Shown: positions 1 to 11,381 of the stretch, piece by piece | Numbering within the stretch: the stretch's first letter is position 1 | Layout of the letters: every line of letters begins with the position of its first letter | DNA from: Morella rubra | Lineage: Eukaryota; Streptophyta; Magnoliopsida; Fagales; Myricaceae | Direction of reading: 5' to 3' | Length of the DNA: 64,000 nucleotides | Assembly: GCA_003952965.2 (NCBI GenBank) | Contig: CM025853.1 | Coordinates: forward strand, 34,730,794-34,794,793 | The notes under the pieces: model-generated | The model's input: only the letters and a program-made list of their open reading frames with translations | What the model was told of the DNA's origin: nothing | Database searches by the model: none | Made by a program: the position numbers and the translations under genes

Positions 1-1406
1 AATAAACAAATGGCGATTAAGGAGAATCATGCAACAAGAAATCTGTTTAAGTAATGCATTCACAGATATGAGATTGAAAGAAAACGAAGGCACAACTAAA
101 ACATTTGAAAGCAGTATATGTGGTGAAAGACGCACTATTCCTCTATGAGTAACAAATGCAATTTAATTATTTGGCATTCGAACAGAAGAATGCACAGCAG
201 ATGTAATGAAAGTTAACAAAGACACTGAGCTGACCAGTGGTCAGTAGCCCCGGTGTCAACTATCCATTGAATTTTAGGGGAATTGATAGTATGAAAAGAA
301 GTGGATTCAGCTTGTATATATGCCATATTTACCATAGAATTAGAAGGCCTATCAGCAACAAAAGTGTTTGATGAGGACGGAACAACAGCAGCTGTAGGTG
401 TGGGAAGAAGAGACAGCAGTTGCTGACACTGATCAAGTGTAAATGGCATAGGCAGGCTCGAAACAGAGGACAACAGCATCTCAGATGTAACTTGATGAGC
501 TGTGGAAGCAGAAGGTTTAAACCGAAGCTTATATCCTGGAGGATAGCGATGGAGTTTATAACATTTCTCAATCGTGTGTCCTGTAAGCCTGCAATGACTG
601 CAAAGAGGCCGGTCCTTCCCCTGACCAAATTGTTTTTCAAGAACTCGATTGGCATAGTTCTGTGAGCCTTGAGTTCTAGTAAAGAAAACACTGGTTTCAG
701 CAGAGGTAGGTTGTATAGAAAAGGCAGCAACATCCCGTTGCCTTTCCTCTTGCACAACTAGAGAGAAGACCTTATTGATAGATGGCAGAGGCTCTATCAA
801 AAAGATTTGACCACGCACATGTGCATACGAGTCATTTAAGCCCATAAGGAATTGCATAATTCTCTCCTGATTATGCTCATCAGTTATGTGCTTAATTGCT
901 CCACACTTGCAGACTGATCTATGCTTATAATTCGATAACTCTTCCTATAAGGACTTCAGCTTAGTGAAATGGGCAGTGATAGAAGCCTGACCTTGAGAGA
1001 GTGATGAAATTGACTTTTGAATTTGAAAGATTCTAGGTCCATTTCCTTGAGAGAATCGGTCATTGAAATCCTTCCAAATTCCAGCTGCTGTCTCTATATA
1101 CAGAATACTATCAACGAGTTCTTTAATGATCGAATTCAATAACCAGGACGATACCATATCATTTCAACGAATCCATGTTGCAGATGTGATAGATGAAGAA
1201 TCTAGTTGTGGAAGCGATCCGTCAACAAAAACTAGCTTGTTCTTTGCGCTTAGGGCCATTACTATGGATCTACGCCAACTGGAGAAATTTTCTCCAGTGA
1301 GAGGCTGAGACACGAGAACAACATTCGGATTGTCACTGCTGTTAAGAGAGAATGGGCTAGATGATAAATCGGGCTTAGTTGGGGAAACAGGAGTTACGTC
1401 GGCCAT
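1..1406 (-). pseudogene. Ty1/copia retrotransposon gag-protease region, frameshifted, truncated by window edge
   Basis: Read on the minus strand, the segment from 1406 downward encodes a copia-type Gag N-terminus. It has the motif LTGENFSSWRRSIVMALSAK typical of the plant gag-polypeptide family, followed in another frame (1157-945) by a UBN2-like stretch with IWKDFNDRFSQGN. A CCHC zinc knuckle follows (CSHCRLTGHTIEKCYKLHRYPPGY, in 857-213). The aspartic protease begins with WIVDTGATDHW and then shifts frame. Residues resembling the copia protease flank (AFVTHRGIVRLSP, VPSFSFNLISV) continue to base 1. The likely initiator is the Met at 1406 (MADVTP), because the upstream ATG at 1427 overlaps the LTR end and primer site. 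Frame breaks near 1160, 940-860 and 215 mean it is not functional. Pol lies beyond the left edge, so completeness cannot be judged. Confidence 0.85.
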
Positions 1407-1426
1407 TAGAGGTGACTTTGATACCA

Positions 1427-1462
1427 TGAAAAACTTCGCAAAAGAAAGAAGCAGAATGTAAT

Positions 1463-1499
<37 letters not shown>

Positions 1500-1634
1500 T
1501 GGTTATATATCTGTATATTCGAAGTGCCAAATAATGAGTACAGATTACAAGGTATATATCCAAATAACAGAATAACCAAAACTGCTATAACAATGCTAAC
1601 CAGACTGCCAGCTCAGATCGCATGCTAGTTAACA
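1427..1634 (-). mobile_element. 5' LTR of the copia element, with adjacent tRNA-Met primer-binding site
   Basis: On the minus strand the segment starts TGTTAAC at 1634 and ends TTTTTCA at 1427. It is followed without gap by TGGTATCAAAG (1426-1416), a close match to the initiator-tRNA-Met primer site TGGTATCAGAGC. It contains an ATATATAA TATA-like stretch near 1500-1510 and a (CT)n tract before its 3' end. About 208 bp is normal for a short-LTR copia lineage. Bounds are inferred from TG...CA ends and the primer site; the partner LTR is outside the window. Confidence 0.65.
1463..1499. repeat. (GA)n microsatellite inside the copia LTR
   Basis: An almost pure GA run interrupted once by AA. It lies just upstream (in element sense) of the gag start. 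Confidence 0.95.
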
Positions 1635-2844
1635 GAGGAAAGAGGAAAAATATAACTCAATAGTTCTATTGTTTTCCGAGTGAACTTCTATTTCATTAGA
1701 TAAAAAAAAAAGAGAAAGAACTTCTATTTCATTATGTTATTGTTCGGCGAGCAAGGGTAAGAGATTCCAATAAAAAAAACTGTGGGAAGACGGTATGGAA
1801 GTTATCGTGATGTCGTGATGATATACTAGTGATCATTATTTCCTTCATAATACAAAACCCTGGTTTTTTGTGAAGCGTTGCTTCTTCACTCTTTATCCCG
1901 TCCTCATCTTTTCACATCCCATATGTTGGAGTTGAGTTGCATTCGCTGTCAGTTGTTCTTGTTTGACAAGTTCTTCTACTGTTTCATTTGGCTCTGCAGC
2001 TGTGGCCCTATACCTTTCTGGTCATCGTGTGTTAAGCTGATGAGATAATCTTTCTACGACTTTTCTTCCCTGAAACAATTTCCGAGCTCCTATTTATCTC
2101 TTTTTCAAGATTTCAGAGATTACGGAGTTAATGTGAAGTTAAATAGCGGGGGTTGGTGAAACGGACAAGGAGCAATTTTGGACTTGGGATGAAAACTCGT
2201 TTTAAGGCAAGTCAAAAAAAATATCAAGAAATGTTGGAGATGCCGCTTGGGCAATCATATTGGTTGCTTTCACCTCTCAATGAGATGGCTATTCATTACT
2301 AGACCCGCATTATCTGCAGCCTGATAATGGCATGTTATCTTGTAGATGTTATATTGTGGGCATAGAGATCAGTTTTGATTGTGCCTTACGGATGATGTTC
2401 ATGGCCCGAGAAAAAGGGATTCTTTTGTTTTTTCGTAACTTGTTGGACTGTCTATCACGACAGGGCAGCTGCCCTAGCTCTTGCCAAAAGGCACGCAGCA
2501 GATGGTTCATTACCAGTTGAAGACTTCAACAAAGAATTTGGGATCTGAAACTGATCAGCGGTACGATAACCAATTAAACTTCGTTCGTCCCATTTTCAAA
2601 CTGCACCTTTAAAAAAAAATAAAAAATAAAAAAAAATCAAAACTACTTCTACTTTTATTAGCAAAACATAAACAAATTAAGGAATCAGTCTGAATATAAA
2701 TCCAAACAAAGTCGGGATAATGTTCATGAACATCGAGATAGCTTTAGACATAATCTTAGAGACAGCCCATCAAGTAAGGTGGTGCACTTCTTCATTAGCA
2801 CTGCAATTCTATACACATTTTTGTTGCAGCATTTTTCTTAAAAT
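1635..2844. other. Unassigned AT-rich sequence with one exon-like stretch (2459-2548)
   Basis: There is no long ORF. At 2459-2548 (plus) a 29-codon stretch reads like a C-terminal exon: it is Ala-rich, contains AKRHAADGSLPVEDFNKEFG and ends in TGA. It is preceded by a possible splice acceptor (CACGACAG). I do not recognise the protein. Upstream DNA could hold 5' exons of the same broken gene, but no convincing frame links them. The segment 2600-2640 is an A-rich run. This could be a host-gene fragment or chance. Confidence 0.25.
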
Positions 2845-4030
2845 GTGGTTTAGAGCTCTTTAGTAGCATTTTTTAAAGGCTGTGCCTGTTCAAAATTACC
2901 TTTTCTGGCGTTTGTACAAAGCGCAACAAAAAACTCATTTTAGCGGCACTTTAGAAACGCCTCTAAATAGAATTCTAGATGAATCTTTACCAACGTTCTT
3001 TAAAACGCTAGAAAAAGTCATTTGTAGCAGTATTTTTGAAACGCTGCAGAAGTCCATTTGCACCAGCGTTTTTCAACAAAATATTGGTAAAGATATCTTT
3101 AGCAACATTTTTAAAACGTCACTAAAGCGCGTGGAGGATCAATCTGTACCGGCGTTTTTTTGGGAAAAAAACGTTGAAACCAATATCAACATCCCTGCGT
3201 TTTGGAAAGCGCTGCTGCAGCTTGCAGTTTTCCAGTATTTTTCTATTATTTTTGTCTTTCCAGTATTTATTTTAACTCGTAGACGTTATACAAGTTCTAA
3301 AACTTAAGGTTATGTTTGGTTTGTTTATAAAAAAATTTTAAAAATTTTCTACAATCACTTTTTTATCGATTCCAATACTTTTTTATAAATTTCGATAATT
3401 TTTTACAAATTCCAACACCTTTTAACAAATTTTTTACAAACTTCAACTGCCTTTAACAAACTTTTCACAAATATCAAAATAACCTATACTACTTCTAAAA
3501 AAAATAAACACAAAAAATATTTTTAAAACCAAAACAAACATAGCCTAAGCATCACCTTGTAAAATAAATAAATCTTTACTCCTCAGCAGTAGCATCAGCG
3601 ACATCATCATCGTAATCATTGCCTACAATTACTGTATTAGAAAAGTAAAAAAAGAAAAAAATAGATATTTTCTTGACTTCTAAACCTTATGCGCAAGAAA
3701 CGAACAAAAAGGTTCAGAAACACAAATACTAATCCAGACGATGCAGCTCAATGCACATCTTTTAAATAATAGTCAGGTAGAAACTAATTCAATATAGCAC
3801 CAAATACAAATCCTAACTTCCTAAGCTCACTTCCACCACAATTTGCAAACATGTAAGCGCGTATAACCACAGCTCAATAAGGAACATGATTCTTAATATA
3901 AAAGAGAAAAAAAACTTATGAGACACAAGTATTCACCAGTAACATTTTTAGAATTATTTACACAAAAGTTAGAATGATTCATTTTTGCAAGGAAGACAGC
4001 TCTATTTTGTATCCATCTTTTCTCGTCTAC
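2845..4030. repeat. Dispersed repeat 'R1' with degenerate internal GCGTTTTTNAAACGC-like units; carries a spurious 141-codon ORF
   Basis: The region 2845-3200 repeats short units of the kind AGCGTTTTTAAAACGCTGCT. A 141-codon open frame (2882-3307) is an artefact of these units: its protein is low-complexity and matches no family I know. Related copies lie at 23735-23960 (an internally deleted version joining the 2990 and 3950 regions) and at 49850-49965 (the 3240-3590 part). The reiterated units resemble non-autonomous DNA transposon sequence, but no confident terminal inverted repeats were found. The MITE at 3308-3545 is inserted inside it. Confidence 0.5.
3308..3545. mobile_element. Tourist-like (PIF/Harbinger) MITE with TAA target duplication
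   Basis: A 238 bp AT-rich insert has imperfect terminal inverted repeats: GGTTATGTTTGGTTTG on the left, and AAACAAACATAGCC on the right, which reverse-complements to GGCTATGTTTG. It is flanked by TAA at 3305-3307 and 3546-3548. The related copy of the host repeat near 49915-49930 reads straight through (AAACGTAAGCATCACC) with a single TAA, giving a paralogous empty site. A 3 bp TWA-type duplication is diagnostic of PIF/Harbinger insertion. Confidence 0.8.
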
Positions 4031-5602
4031 CATGGAAAGAAATAAATAGCAATTTTTTTTTTAATTTTTTTTTTCAACTTTGTATGGCAGCTTGTTGAAA
4101 CTTGAAACCAAAAGCCTCTTATAAAACAACAGCTTAACAAGGAACCTGTTTCTTTAGTATAAAAGAGAGAAAAGGTTTGGCTAATTATGTGACACAACTA
4201 TTGCCAGTATCATTTTCTACAGTAATATACATATAAAAGTTAAGGATCAAAATAATTGTCCTGAAACTTGGAAAATGAAGGCCCGAGAATGAGAGACCGC
4301 CTAATTGTAAAATCGAGGGAGAGCAAGGCCACAATACTGATGTATCCAAAATCGGCGCAACTTTCAGGATAACGAAGTTTTAATGTATTAAAAAAAAAAG
4401 ATAATGATCTTCATGAAATTAATCTCAGTGGGACCAGTTAAAAGAAGCTATAAATAGGACGCCGGTGGCCTATTTAAACTCAAACCACGTTGTGTCTTAG
4501 GTCCCCTATTTGATAGCAGAAGCCTGAAATCTGCCCGCAATTCCCCCAAGCGTCGACTTGGACCATCTCTAGCTCCGACCCACAATCAAAGCCAACAAAT
4601 TAATGGGTTGGAAATTTCGAAGAAAGAGATCAAAATAGCTTCACTCGGTCCGACCGGTTTAGCCTTTGGCTTGTTAGTGTATCTAGGATCTTCTCAACTA
4701 CAAGCCAAAGCATTTAAAATAAAACGGAATTATCGTCTCCAAATTTTAATAATCTATTTTTAGTATTTAGATTTTGAGGCAATTTCAAATTTGATTCCTG
4801 AAATTTTGTCTTGAGATTAGGCGGTCTTCAGTTTTATCCTGGACATCAATATATATAGTATTAATCCTGCCGTGGAATTCTCTCTAAAGATTAATTTAAC
4901 GGAGTGCCTTGCATGTCACAATGATTAAAGAGATGACATGTTTCTGATATGCTGGAGGCCACATTATTTTCAAAGCGTCACATCACTTAATTAAATAATT
5001 TTAAGATAATAAAAATAATTAAAAAAACATAATTGATTTGATTACATCCAATTTGGCTAAAGTAGCACCAATAATCTTTTTGACAAATGTAATCTGAAAG
5101 ACAATATGGTATGCCCCATCAAACAAGACAAAGACTATAAATTTCTTTCTTCTTGATACAATTAGTCAAAAAGATGAGGCGTCATGGGCATGCGCAAAGA
5201 ATGGTATTGACCCAAAGTCTTTCGCTCTATAGTCTAATTTGCTTTTTTGATGAATCACATGTTCTCAAATACGACAAGGATTAGAAATAAATGAGTTGCC
5301 ATCTTCAACTCTCTTTTCTTCTTGGTATAATTCAGTCAAAAAGATGGGGTTTGATGGGGTGTAAAGAATGCGAGCTCTTGACCCCAAGTCTTCCGCTAGC
5401 TTGTAGCTAAATCTAAATCAAATACTACAAAGTACAAATAACAAAAAATTTACTATACTTTTAGTTATTTTTTTTTAAAAAAAAATTTAATGTCTCTAAA
5501 ATTATTTCTTTTTCTTGAATTTTCATTTTTTTAACTAATAAATTTACTTTCTTCTTGCAATTTTTAGTAATTTTTAATATTTTGAAAATTTTTAAGTGAT
5601 GT
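4031..5602. other. Degenerate RLP-cluster spacer, left of CACTA element A
   Basis: No coding signal. The part 4080-4330 is a diverged copy of 52680-52930 (shared phrases around 'tatgtgacacaacta'). The part 4500-4710 resembles 25060-25230 and 51213-51370. The part 5400-5602 matches the sequence right of element B (41250-41475), showing that it is the left half of the spacer split by element A. A diverged direct repeat lies at about 5145-5230 and 5310-5395. A second internal repetition links 3836-3996 with 4090-4240. Confidence 0.6.
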
Positions 5603-5710
5603 CACTACAAGGAATATAGCTTTAGGTGACAAAGCTTTGGGTGTCAAACCAAATTTTGTTACCTAAAATGTCTTTTCCATGACAAAACATTAATTTCATC
5701 ACCCAAAGTC

Positions 5711-6660
5711 ACCCATGAACTCCAAAACCGTCCGGATAGGTCCCAAAACCGTTCGGACGTATGTCTCGTGTGACAACATACCACACGTTGTGCATGAGTG
5801 ACGATTAAAATAGTCACAAAATACAAAATACCGTCCAGACTCACGATCAACCCGTTCGGACCCTTTGCTGGGTGACGAATTCCAAATCGTCGTAACCGAG
5901 TGACGTTCAGAATCGTCACAATTTTTTTACAATAATGTCCGGACGTAACAGATAAAACGTCCGAATGAAATCACGTGATGAATAATAATTGTCAGTATAT
6001 AGTGACAAATTGAAAATCGTCGCGAATGCTCAATCACGTCCGAACCTCCACTATAGCGTTCGCAAGTGAAAAAATGCCTACGTCCGAACACTAAAAACAT
6101 GTCCGCACTCGTATGAATGCTATTCCGCGAGTCGTGTGCTTCCATGTTGCAAAACTTCCACTGGACACCGTCTAGACCAATATATACAGTCCGAACAGGT
6201 TTAGCTTTAAGAAGCTTCTCGAATCAGTCATATTTAATGACGTTGAATTTGATTGGGCCACGCGTGAATCTAACCCCTGATAGGAGTCCGAACCCCAATA
6301 TTACCGTTCATGCATTCTTAACAAATTAAAAAGGCCAGACTTAGCCAAAATCACACTTTCACTCTATTCTCTCAAACTTTTATGTCAAAGTTTTCACTAT
6401 CCGTTCGAGATCTCTCAAACAACTTTAGGTAAGACCTTCTTTGTGAGTTTAGTTTTCAATTTCATGCATTTCAATTTAATACTTTTGAATTTTTTTGCGT
6501 TCTTTGTGTTCATCTATGGTAGTGTTTGGTTTTGTTCATCGAATCACCGTTCGGACTGTGGTGTATGTCGTTCGGATGTTAATATTTCGTCTGGGCGTTA
6601 ATCTTTTGTTCGGACGGTAATTTTAAATGTTTGGATGCATTCTAAAAATAAACGTCGTCG
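5711..6660. repeat. Left subterminal cluster of GTYCGRAC palindromic motifs, element A
   Basis: Variants of CGTCCGGACG, CGTTCGGACG and CGTCCGAACG recur every few tens of bases in both orientations. Examples lie around 5718, 5740, 5850, 5938, 6545 and 6610. Similar clusters occur at about 7490-8660, 10030-10140 and 15350-15850. In characterised En/Spm elements, short subterminal repeats bind the TNPA protein. That role here is inferred from position and repetition only. Confidence 0.7.
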
Positions 6661-6697
6661 TTTGAACGGCGTGCGAACGGTTTTTGCTAGGTTGACC

Positions 6698-7085
6698 ATA
6701 GATCACTTTGAGAGAAGTATCACTAATGTCAGGGGACAGACTCAGCGACCAGCTTGGGCGGATGCTTTTTTAGCGGAGCTGAGGGGAGTCTTTGGGCGAT
6801 AGTGGAGCCGACGCATTCGTTGTGCATGGAGCTCCAATGTCGCTTGATCGGTCTGGAAAATAAATTTGCTATAACGGATAGGGCTCTGATTGAGGAGATG
6901 AATATTATGCAAAGGAACTGTTCGCTGTGAGAGAACAATTGTCCCAGTTGTCCAAGTCTGTCCATACCGTTCCGATATAGCTCCAGACACTCATCGGACG
7001 TGTAGCTAATATAGAAGAGCATTTGGTGCATGTTCATGATGCCCTCGGACAAGATCTGGACGAGCCATCTCGTGATTCGGAGTAG
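6698..7085 (+). pseudogene. Small coiled-coil CACTA accessory ORF, element A copy (start codon lost, frameshifted)
   Basis: This is the sibling of the better preserved ORF at 33140-33533 in element B. The start ATG of B is ATA here (6698-6700), a stop interrupts the early part (TTTTTTAGCGG near 6767), and at least one indel lies near 6910. Recognisable pieces include a block like RSITNVEGQTERPAWADA at the N-terminus and a C-terminal DALGQDLDEPSRDSE just before TAG at 7083-7085. The family is unknown to me. The predicted product is a roughly 130-residue protein rich in Leu, Glu and Arg heptads. Its conserved location downstream of the left palindrome cluster in both elements suggests it belongs to this CACTA family and is not a captured host fragment. 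Confidence 0.55.
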
Positions 7086-8688
7086 TTTCATGTTTATATT
7101 TTATCTCTATTATTAATTTATCCTTAGAAGGATCGTCTTCGACTTGTACTAGACATTATGATTGTGTTTTTCATTTGGAATTTAAATTATATTTAATATC
7201 CATATTAATTATGTTTTTTCATTAGTTTAAATTTATTAAAATTTAAACGGACGATTAGTATAATTAAAAGAGTTACTAATACGAGTGCTATGTTAACGGA
7301 ACGGTTACTGCAATTACAATTAAATAGGTGATTAGCCGCCATGGAATTAATGTAATAATGATTTTAATTTAAATATTTGATTAGTTATAATTATATTGTG
7401 TTAGTGAAATGATTTAAATAAATTAAATTTACTAAAGTAAATTAAACCGTATGAAATGAAAAAGTAAAAAAAAATGTGGCACATGTCTGAACGTATCAAA
7501 ACAGTGTCCGAACGTGTATGAGTGTATGAAAGCATTTGAATGTTCATGATAATCGTCCGAACATATTTTGTAACTGTCGCATGGCTTACACGTGTTTACG
7601 TTATACGACGGTTGACAACAACTGTCCCCGTTTGAACCCTATTCATAACGTTCAGACGTGGCATGATGTTTATTCAGCCAAACATGTGCTTCCACGTCGC
7701 ATGAAGAAAGGGGAAAACCGTCCGGACGTAATTAAATTTTTCAAACTGTTTTAAAGGGTTTAAATTTTGGCATTTAATGCGGAGGACTCTTATTGGGCCA
7801 CGTGTGCTAAAAAGCGTCCGAACGTGTGTTAACCGTCCGGACGGGTTCAACGGATTATGAAAAACGCGAACAGTTCGACATTTTCATTAAACCGAACGTT
7901 TTATCATCTAAACTCTCTCGAACCTCAGTTGTTTCTTTGTCAAATCAAGGCGTAAACTCATTCCGTCGACATTCTAATCACATCCAGGTATGTTTTGTTG
8001 ATTTTTAACATGATTTTTGCTTTAAAATTTTGTTTTGTTTTTGTTTTTTTTTTTTTACAGTTTTACGTATAGGATTTCAATTCTATTTTTGTATACTACA
8101 TTGTGTTTTTTGATTGATTTTTACGTAGAAATGGATTGTGTTAAGTGTATTTTGTTGTGATTTGGTGGTGTTTTGGGTAGTGTGTGGAGGTTTTGAGACG
8201 TTGCCATAGCTGAGTTAACTCGGTCGTCGACCCAGTAGCGTCCGGACGATTAAATATTCCGTCCGGATGTCTTAATCACTAGTTCGGACTCCTTCTAGTA
8301 TAAAAAAGAATTACGTCGTCGTTTAGTTTGTGTCAGGACGCTACATGAAACATGTCCGAACTGTGTTATATTAAAAGATATAAAATTTTACTATTTGTGT
8401 TTAGTTCGGACAGATATCCAAAAGTATCCGGACGCTAAGATTTATCCAATTATGAAACGTGTCGTTTTTCTTATGTCCGGACGCTTTCATAGTAAAGTTA
8501 AATTATTTTTTTAACTGCTTTAAGTTTGAACGGCTTTCCAAACAGGTCCATACGCTAGTTTTATCTGTCCGAACGCCTTTTTATATTAAATTTGCATTTT
8601 CTTTTTTTATTATACTGTTCGGACTCCTTTATGTTGTTGTTCGACGTAGTTTTAACCGTTCGAACGCTGTTTTGCAGATTATTAAAAA

Positions 8689-9825
8689 TGAGCAAGCGTT
8701 TGTGTACCAGCAGCCAGGCCGATGCCAAGGAATCTTCTACTCCAACTTTATTGTTGGAGGAGCATACGACAGTCATCATGTTCCGCTCGGTCGTTGTCGG
8801 GCAGCATATCCAGTTGGCGAATTTCTACGAGCTTCGGTTTGAGGATCGGACGCTTCCAGAGATAGTGGAGCAAGCAAGTTGGCTTCCATTCCTCCAGAGG
8901 ACTAGGTATGCGTCGAAGAACCTGGTGCGAGAGTTCTATGCTTCTATACTTCGGGCTAGGGACCTCGAGGAGCCTAGTATGGAGGTGACCATCTGGAACG
9001 TATAGATCATATTCTCGCAGACGAGCTAGTGGGATTTTTGGGGTACGTGAGGGATGTGACAACGTTCCCCAACGTGCCAATGACAGAAGGAAGCAACATG
9101 CTTCACGGGCAGCTGCTTCCTTTTTGGAGGATCATACACCTGATTCTATGCTTCGCCATTGACTCGAAAAAGCACACGACAGAGGTGACTTATGGCCGGG
9201 CCAAGTTCTTGTACATGGTAGTTGTATGGGGGCTTCCTGTTGATATGGCATCATTCATCTACCAATCCGTCCATGCTGAGGCCTGAAGACCGATGTTCAG
9301 ATTTCGTTGCCTACGGTGTCTTCTGACCCAGTTCCTGCATAACTTGATGGTACTCGAGGGTGCCGACGAGCCGAGAGTGCTTCCACTTGGGTCGATTAAC
9401 AAGACAATGCTCTCAAAGTTGATGGCGCAGACACGACGAGTGCTGGGTGCTGCTCGGGCAGCTAGAGCTAGACAAGAGGAGCCGGCTTAGGGGACCGAGG
9501 AGCAGGATCTTGGACAGGGCTCCTCCCAGGGACTCGAGGGATGGTGGTCGAGTTGGGTGGAGGCTATGATGACGAGTTGACTGAGCAGATGCGAGCGGTC
9601 ATGCAGCCCACCCATGAGATGATGGGTAATATCAGTTCTCGGCTAGCAGCTCTGGAGCGTAAGGTCAAGAGCATGGACGGTGAGTGGAAAGTAGGTGGCC
9701 GAGGTTCAGTTCGCCCTGAAGGGCGTTGCTACCAGTGCAGAGCTAGTTGCCTTGACGAGCGGGTCGTGTTGCTTGAGGAGCACATGAGGGATGTCCGGAC
9801 AGTTCTGCAGCTTGCTGATGATTGA
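8689..9825 (+). pseudogene. Putative plant transposon protein-like gene (PF20167-like), frameshifted; only in element A
   Basis: Open stretches in successive frames (8689-9005, 9029-9286, 9293-9490, 9541-9825) line up as one broken gene. The first piece begins MSKRLCTSSQADAKESS and contains ASKNLVREFYASIL. The second contains LLPFWRIIHLILCFAIDSKK and TYGRAKFLYMVVVWGLPVD. This layout (REFYxxL, then LPxxR.IxxxLxxAI, then the hydrophobic FLYxxVxG block) is what I associate with the plant family often named 'putative plant transposon protein domain'. The last piece is a coiled coil (MGNISSRLAALERKVKSMDG). Frameshifts near 9005, 9286 and 9490-9540 kill it. Element B lacks the whole region through a roughly 2.9 kb deletion. 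The function of this family in CACTA elements is not established, and the domain name is from memory. Confidence 0.55.
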
Positions 9826-11381
9826 TGAGTACGTATATTGGGATTGTATCTGTTGTTATTTTGTTTATATTATGTTTTGTGGAGATTTGATATGTCTATG
9901 TTATTTCTATCTATTAAAAGTCAGTACAACATGTTAATTAATGAAGTGTTTCTCATTTTTAACTCCTTCCAACTTTGTTACACTCCTTACACTTTTGTTT
10001 ATATTAGAAAGAAATAAAAAAATAAGATCGTCAAAACTGTTCGGACTAGAGGATAACCGTTTCGACATATTACAATAAGGTCGAACGGTGTCGTACTACG
10101 CAAGAAAAGCATCCGGACGTAATTGATACACTGTTCGGACACTATTTTTTAGATTGTAGTGTTGAGATGCTGTCATTTTGGGGTTTCGAAATGGTGCCGT
10201 GAAATTTAACAAAGTATTCGGACATTTTATGATGAGTCTGGACGTTTTGTTCAATATCAGACGCTCTCGTTTGGTGGTTGCTAAAACGATGTTATCAGCT
10301 GTAAGTCTCCATGTGGACGGTATGAAAATTTAGGCGGCCTGTTTTTCCCTCGTAAACTTTTACATATAAGCGCCGAACGGGGTGTATTCGTTTGAAAGAC
10401 TGAAAATCGTGGATAGTATAGCAAAAACGGCCAAAACTTAGAAATTTGAGAGATTTGAGCAAGAGGAGAAGAGGGGAGCTGATTTAAGATGTCAATCTCA
10501 TTGAAAAGGTGTGAAAGGAGCAACCTATTTGAGATTTCAAATTGGATTGCATTTAAGGTTAGTCGGTTTTAATTTTTTTTTTTTGGATAAAAATCATGGA
10601 TTTTAGAATATCAAAGTATGTGTTTTTCGAATTTTAAGGTCTCAAATGATCGAAATTGAGTTTGGAGTTGGTTGTGATATGTTTATATTGAAATATTTGT
10701 CATTTGGGTTGATTTTGGCATGAATTTGTGTTGAAAATGTCATCTGTTTGTCGAACAACAGTGTTGTTCGACAATCGTAGTTTAGACAGTTTATGTATCG
10801 TCCGAACTCACTTTATCAGTTTGGACGCTTCCAAAATAAGTCTGAACACTTAAATTTTATGTTCCAATAGTTATGAGTGTCCGAATGTGTTTTGCTGTGA
10901 TGTTCATGCATTCATTTAGTAGCCTTAGCTCCCGTTTAAGAATTACACGGAGATCGGATAACGAACTCAGTGTAATTCTTGAATTGTCCACGTTATGGAC
11001 AGTTTGAGTTTACAATATGCGTAATGTGTGTAATTGTATTTGATATTATGACAGATGTGTTTAGAAATTTTGATGCAAATCTCCTTTTGTCTTTTGATAC
11101 ACATTCAGCATTGAGCTTGCACACTTGCTTTCAATGGTGGTGTTTATGCTTAATGTTGTAGGCGTGTATTTGGAGATTGACGAAAAATACTGTCGAAATT
11201 TCTAAAGCATCGGTCACAATAGTTGGGTCAATTACGTGTAGTACGTGATATTGTAAACTTGAATGGGATAGGACCTATCACCTGAAGAAATAGAGTTGAG
11301 TGTGAATGTCATCATTGTTTGCATTATTGTTTGTATTATTGTTTGCATTATTGTTTGTATTTTCGTCTTTGAAGGAACAAT

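Noticed and set aside
2882..3307. 141-codon ORF as a host gene
   Set aside because: It consists of reiterated GCGTTTTT-type units of a dispersed repeat, and the related copy at 23.7 kb is broken.
8748..9080. 110-codon minus-strand ORF
   Set aside because: It is antisense to the plant-transposon-protein-like gene, whose plus-strand frame has family-like motifs.
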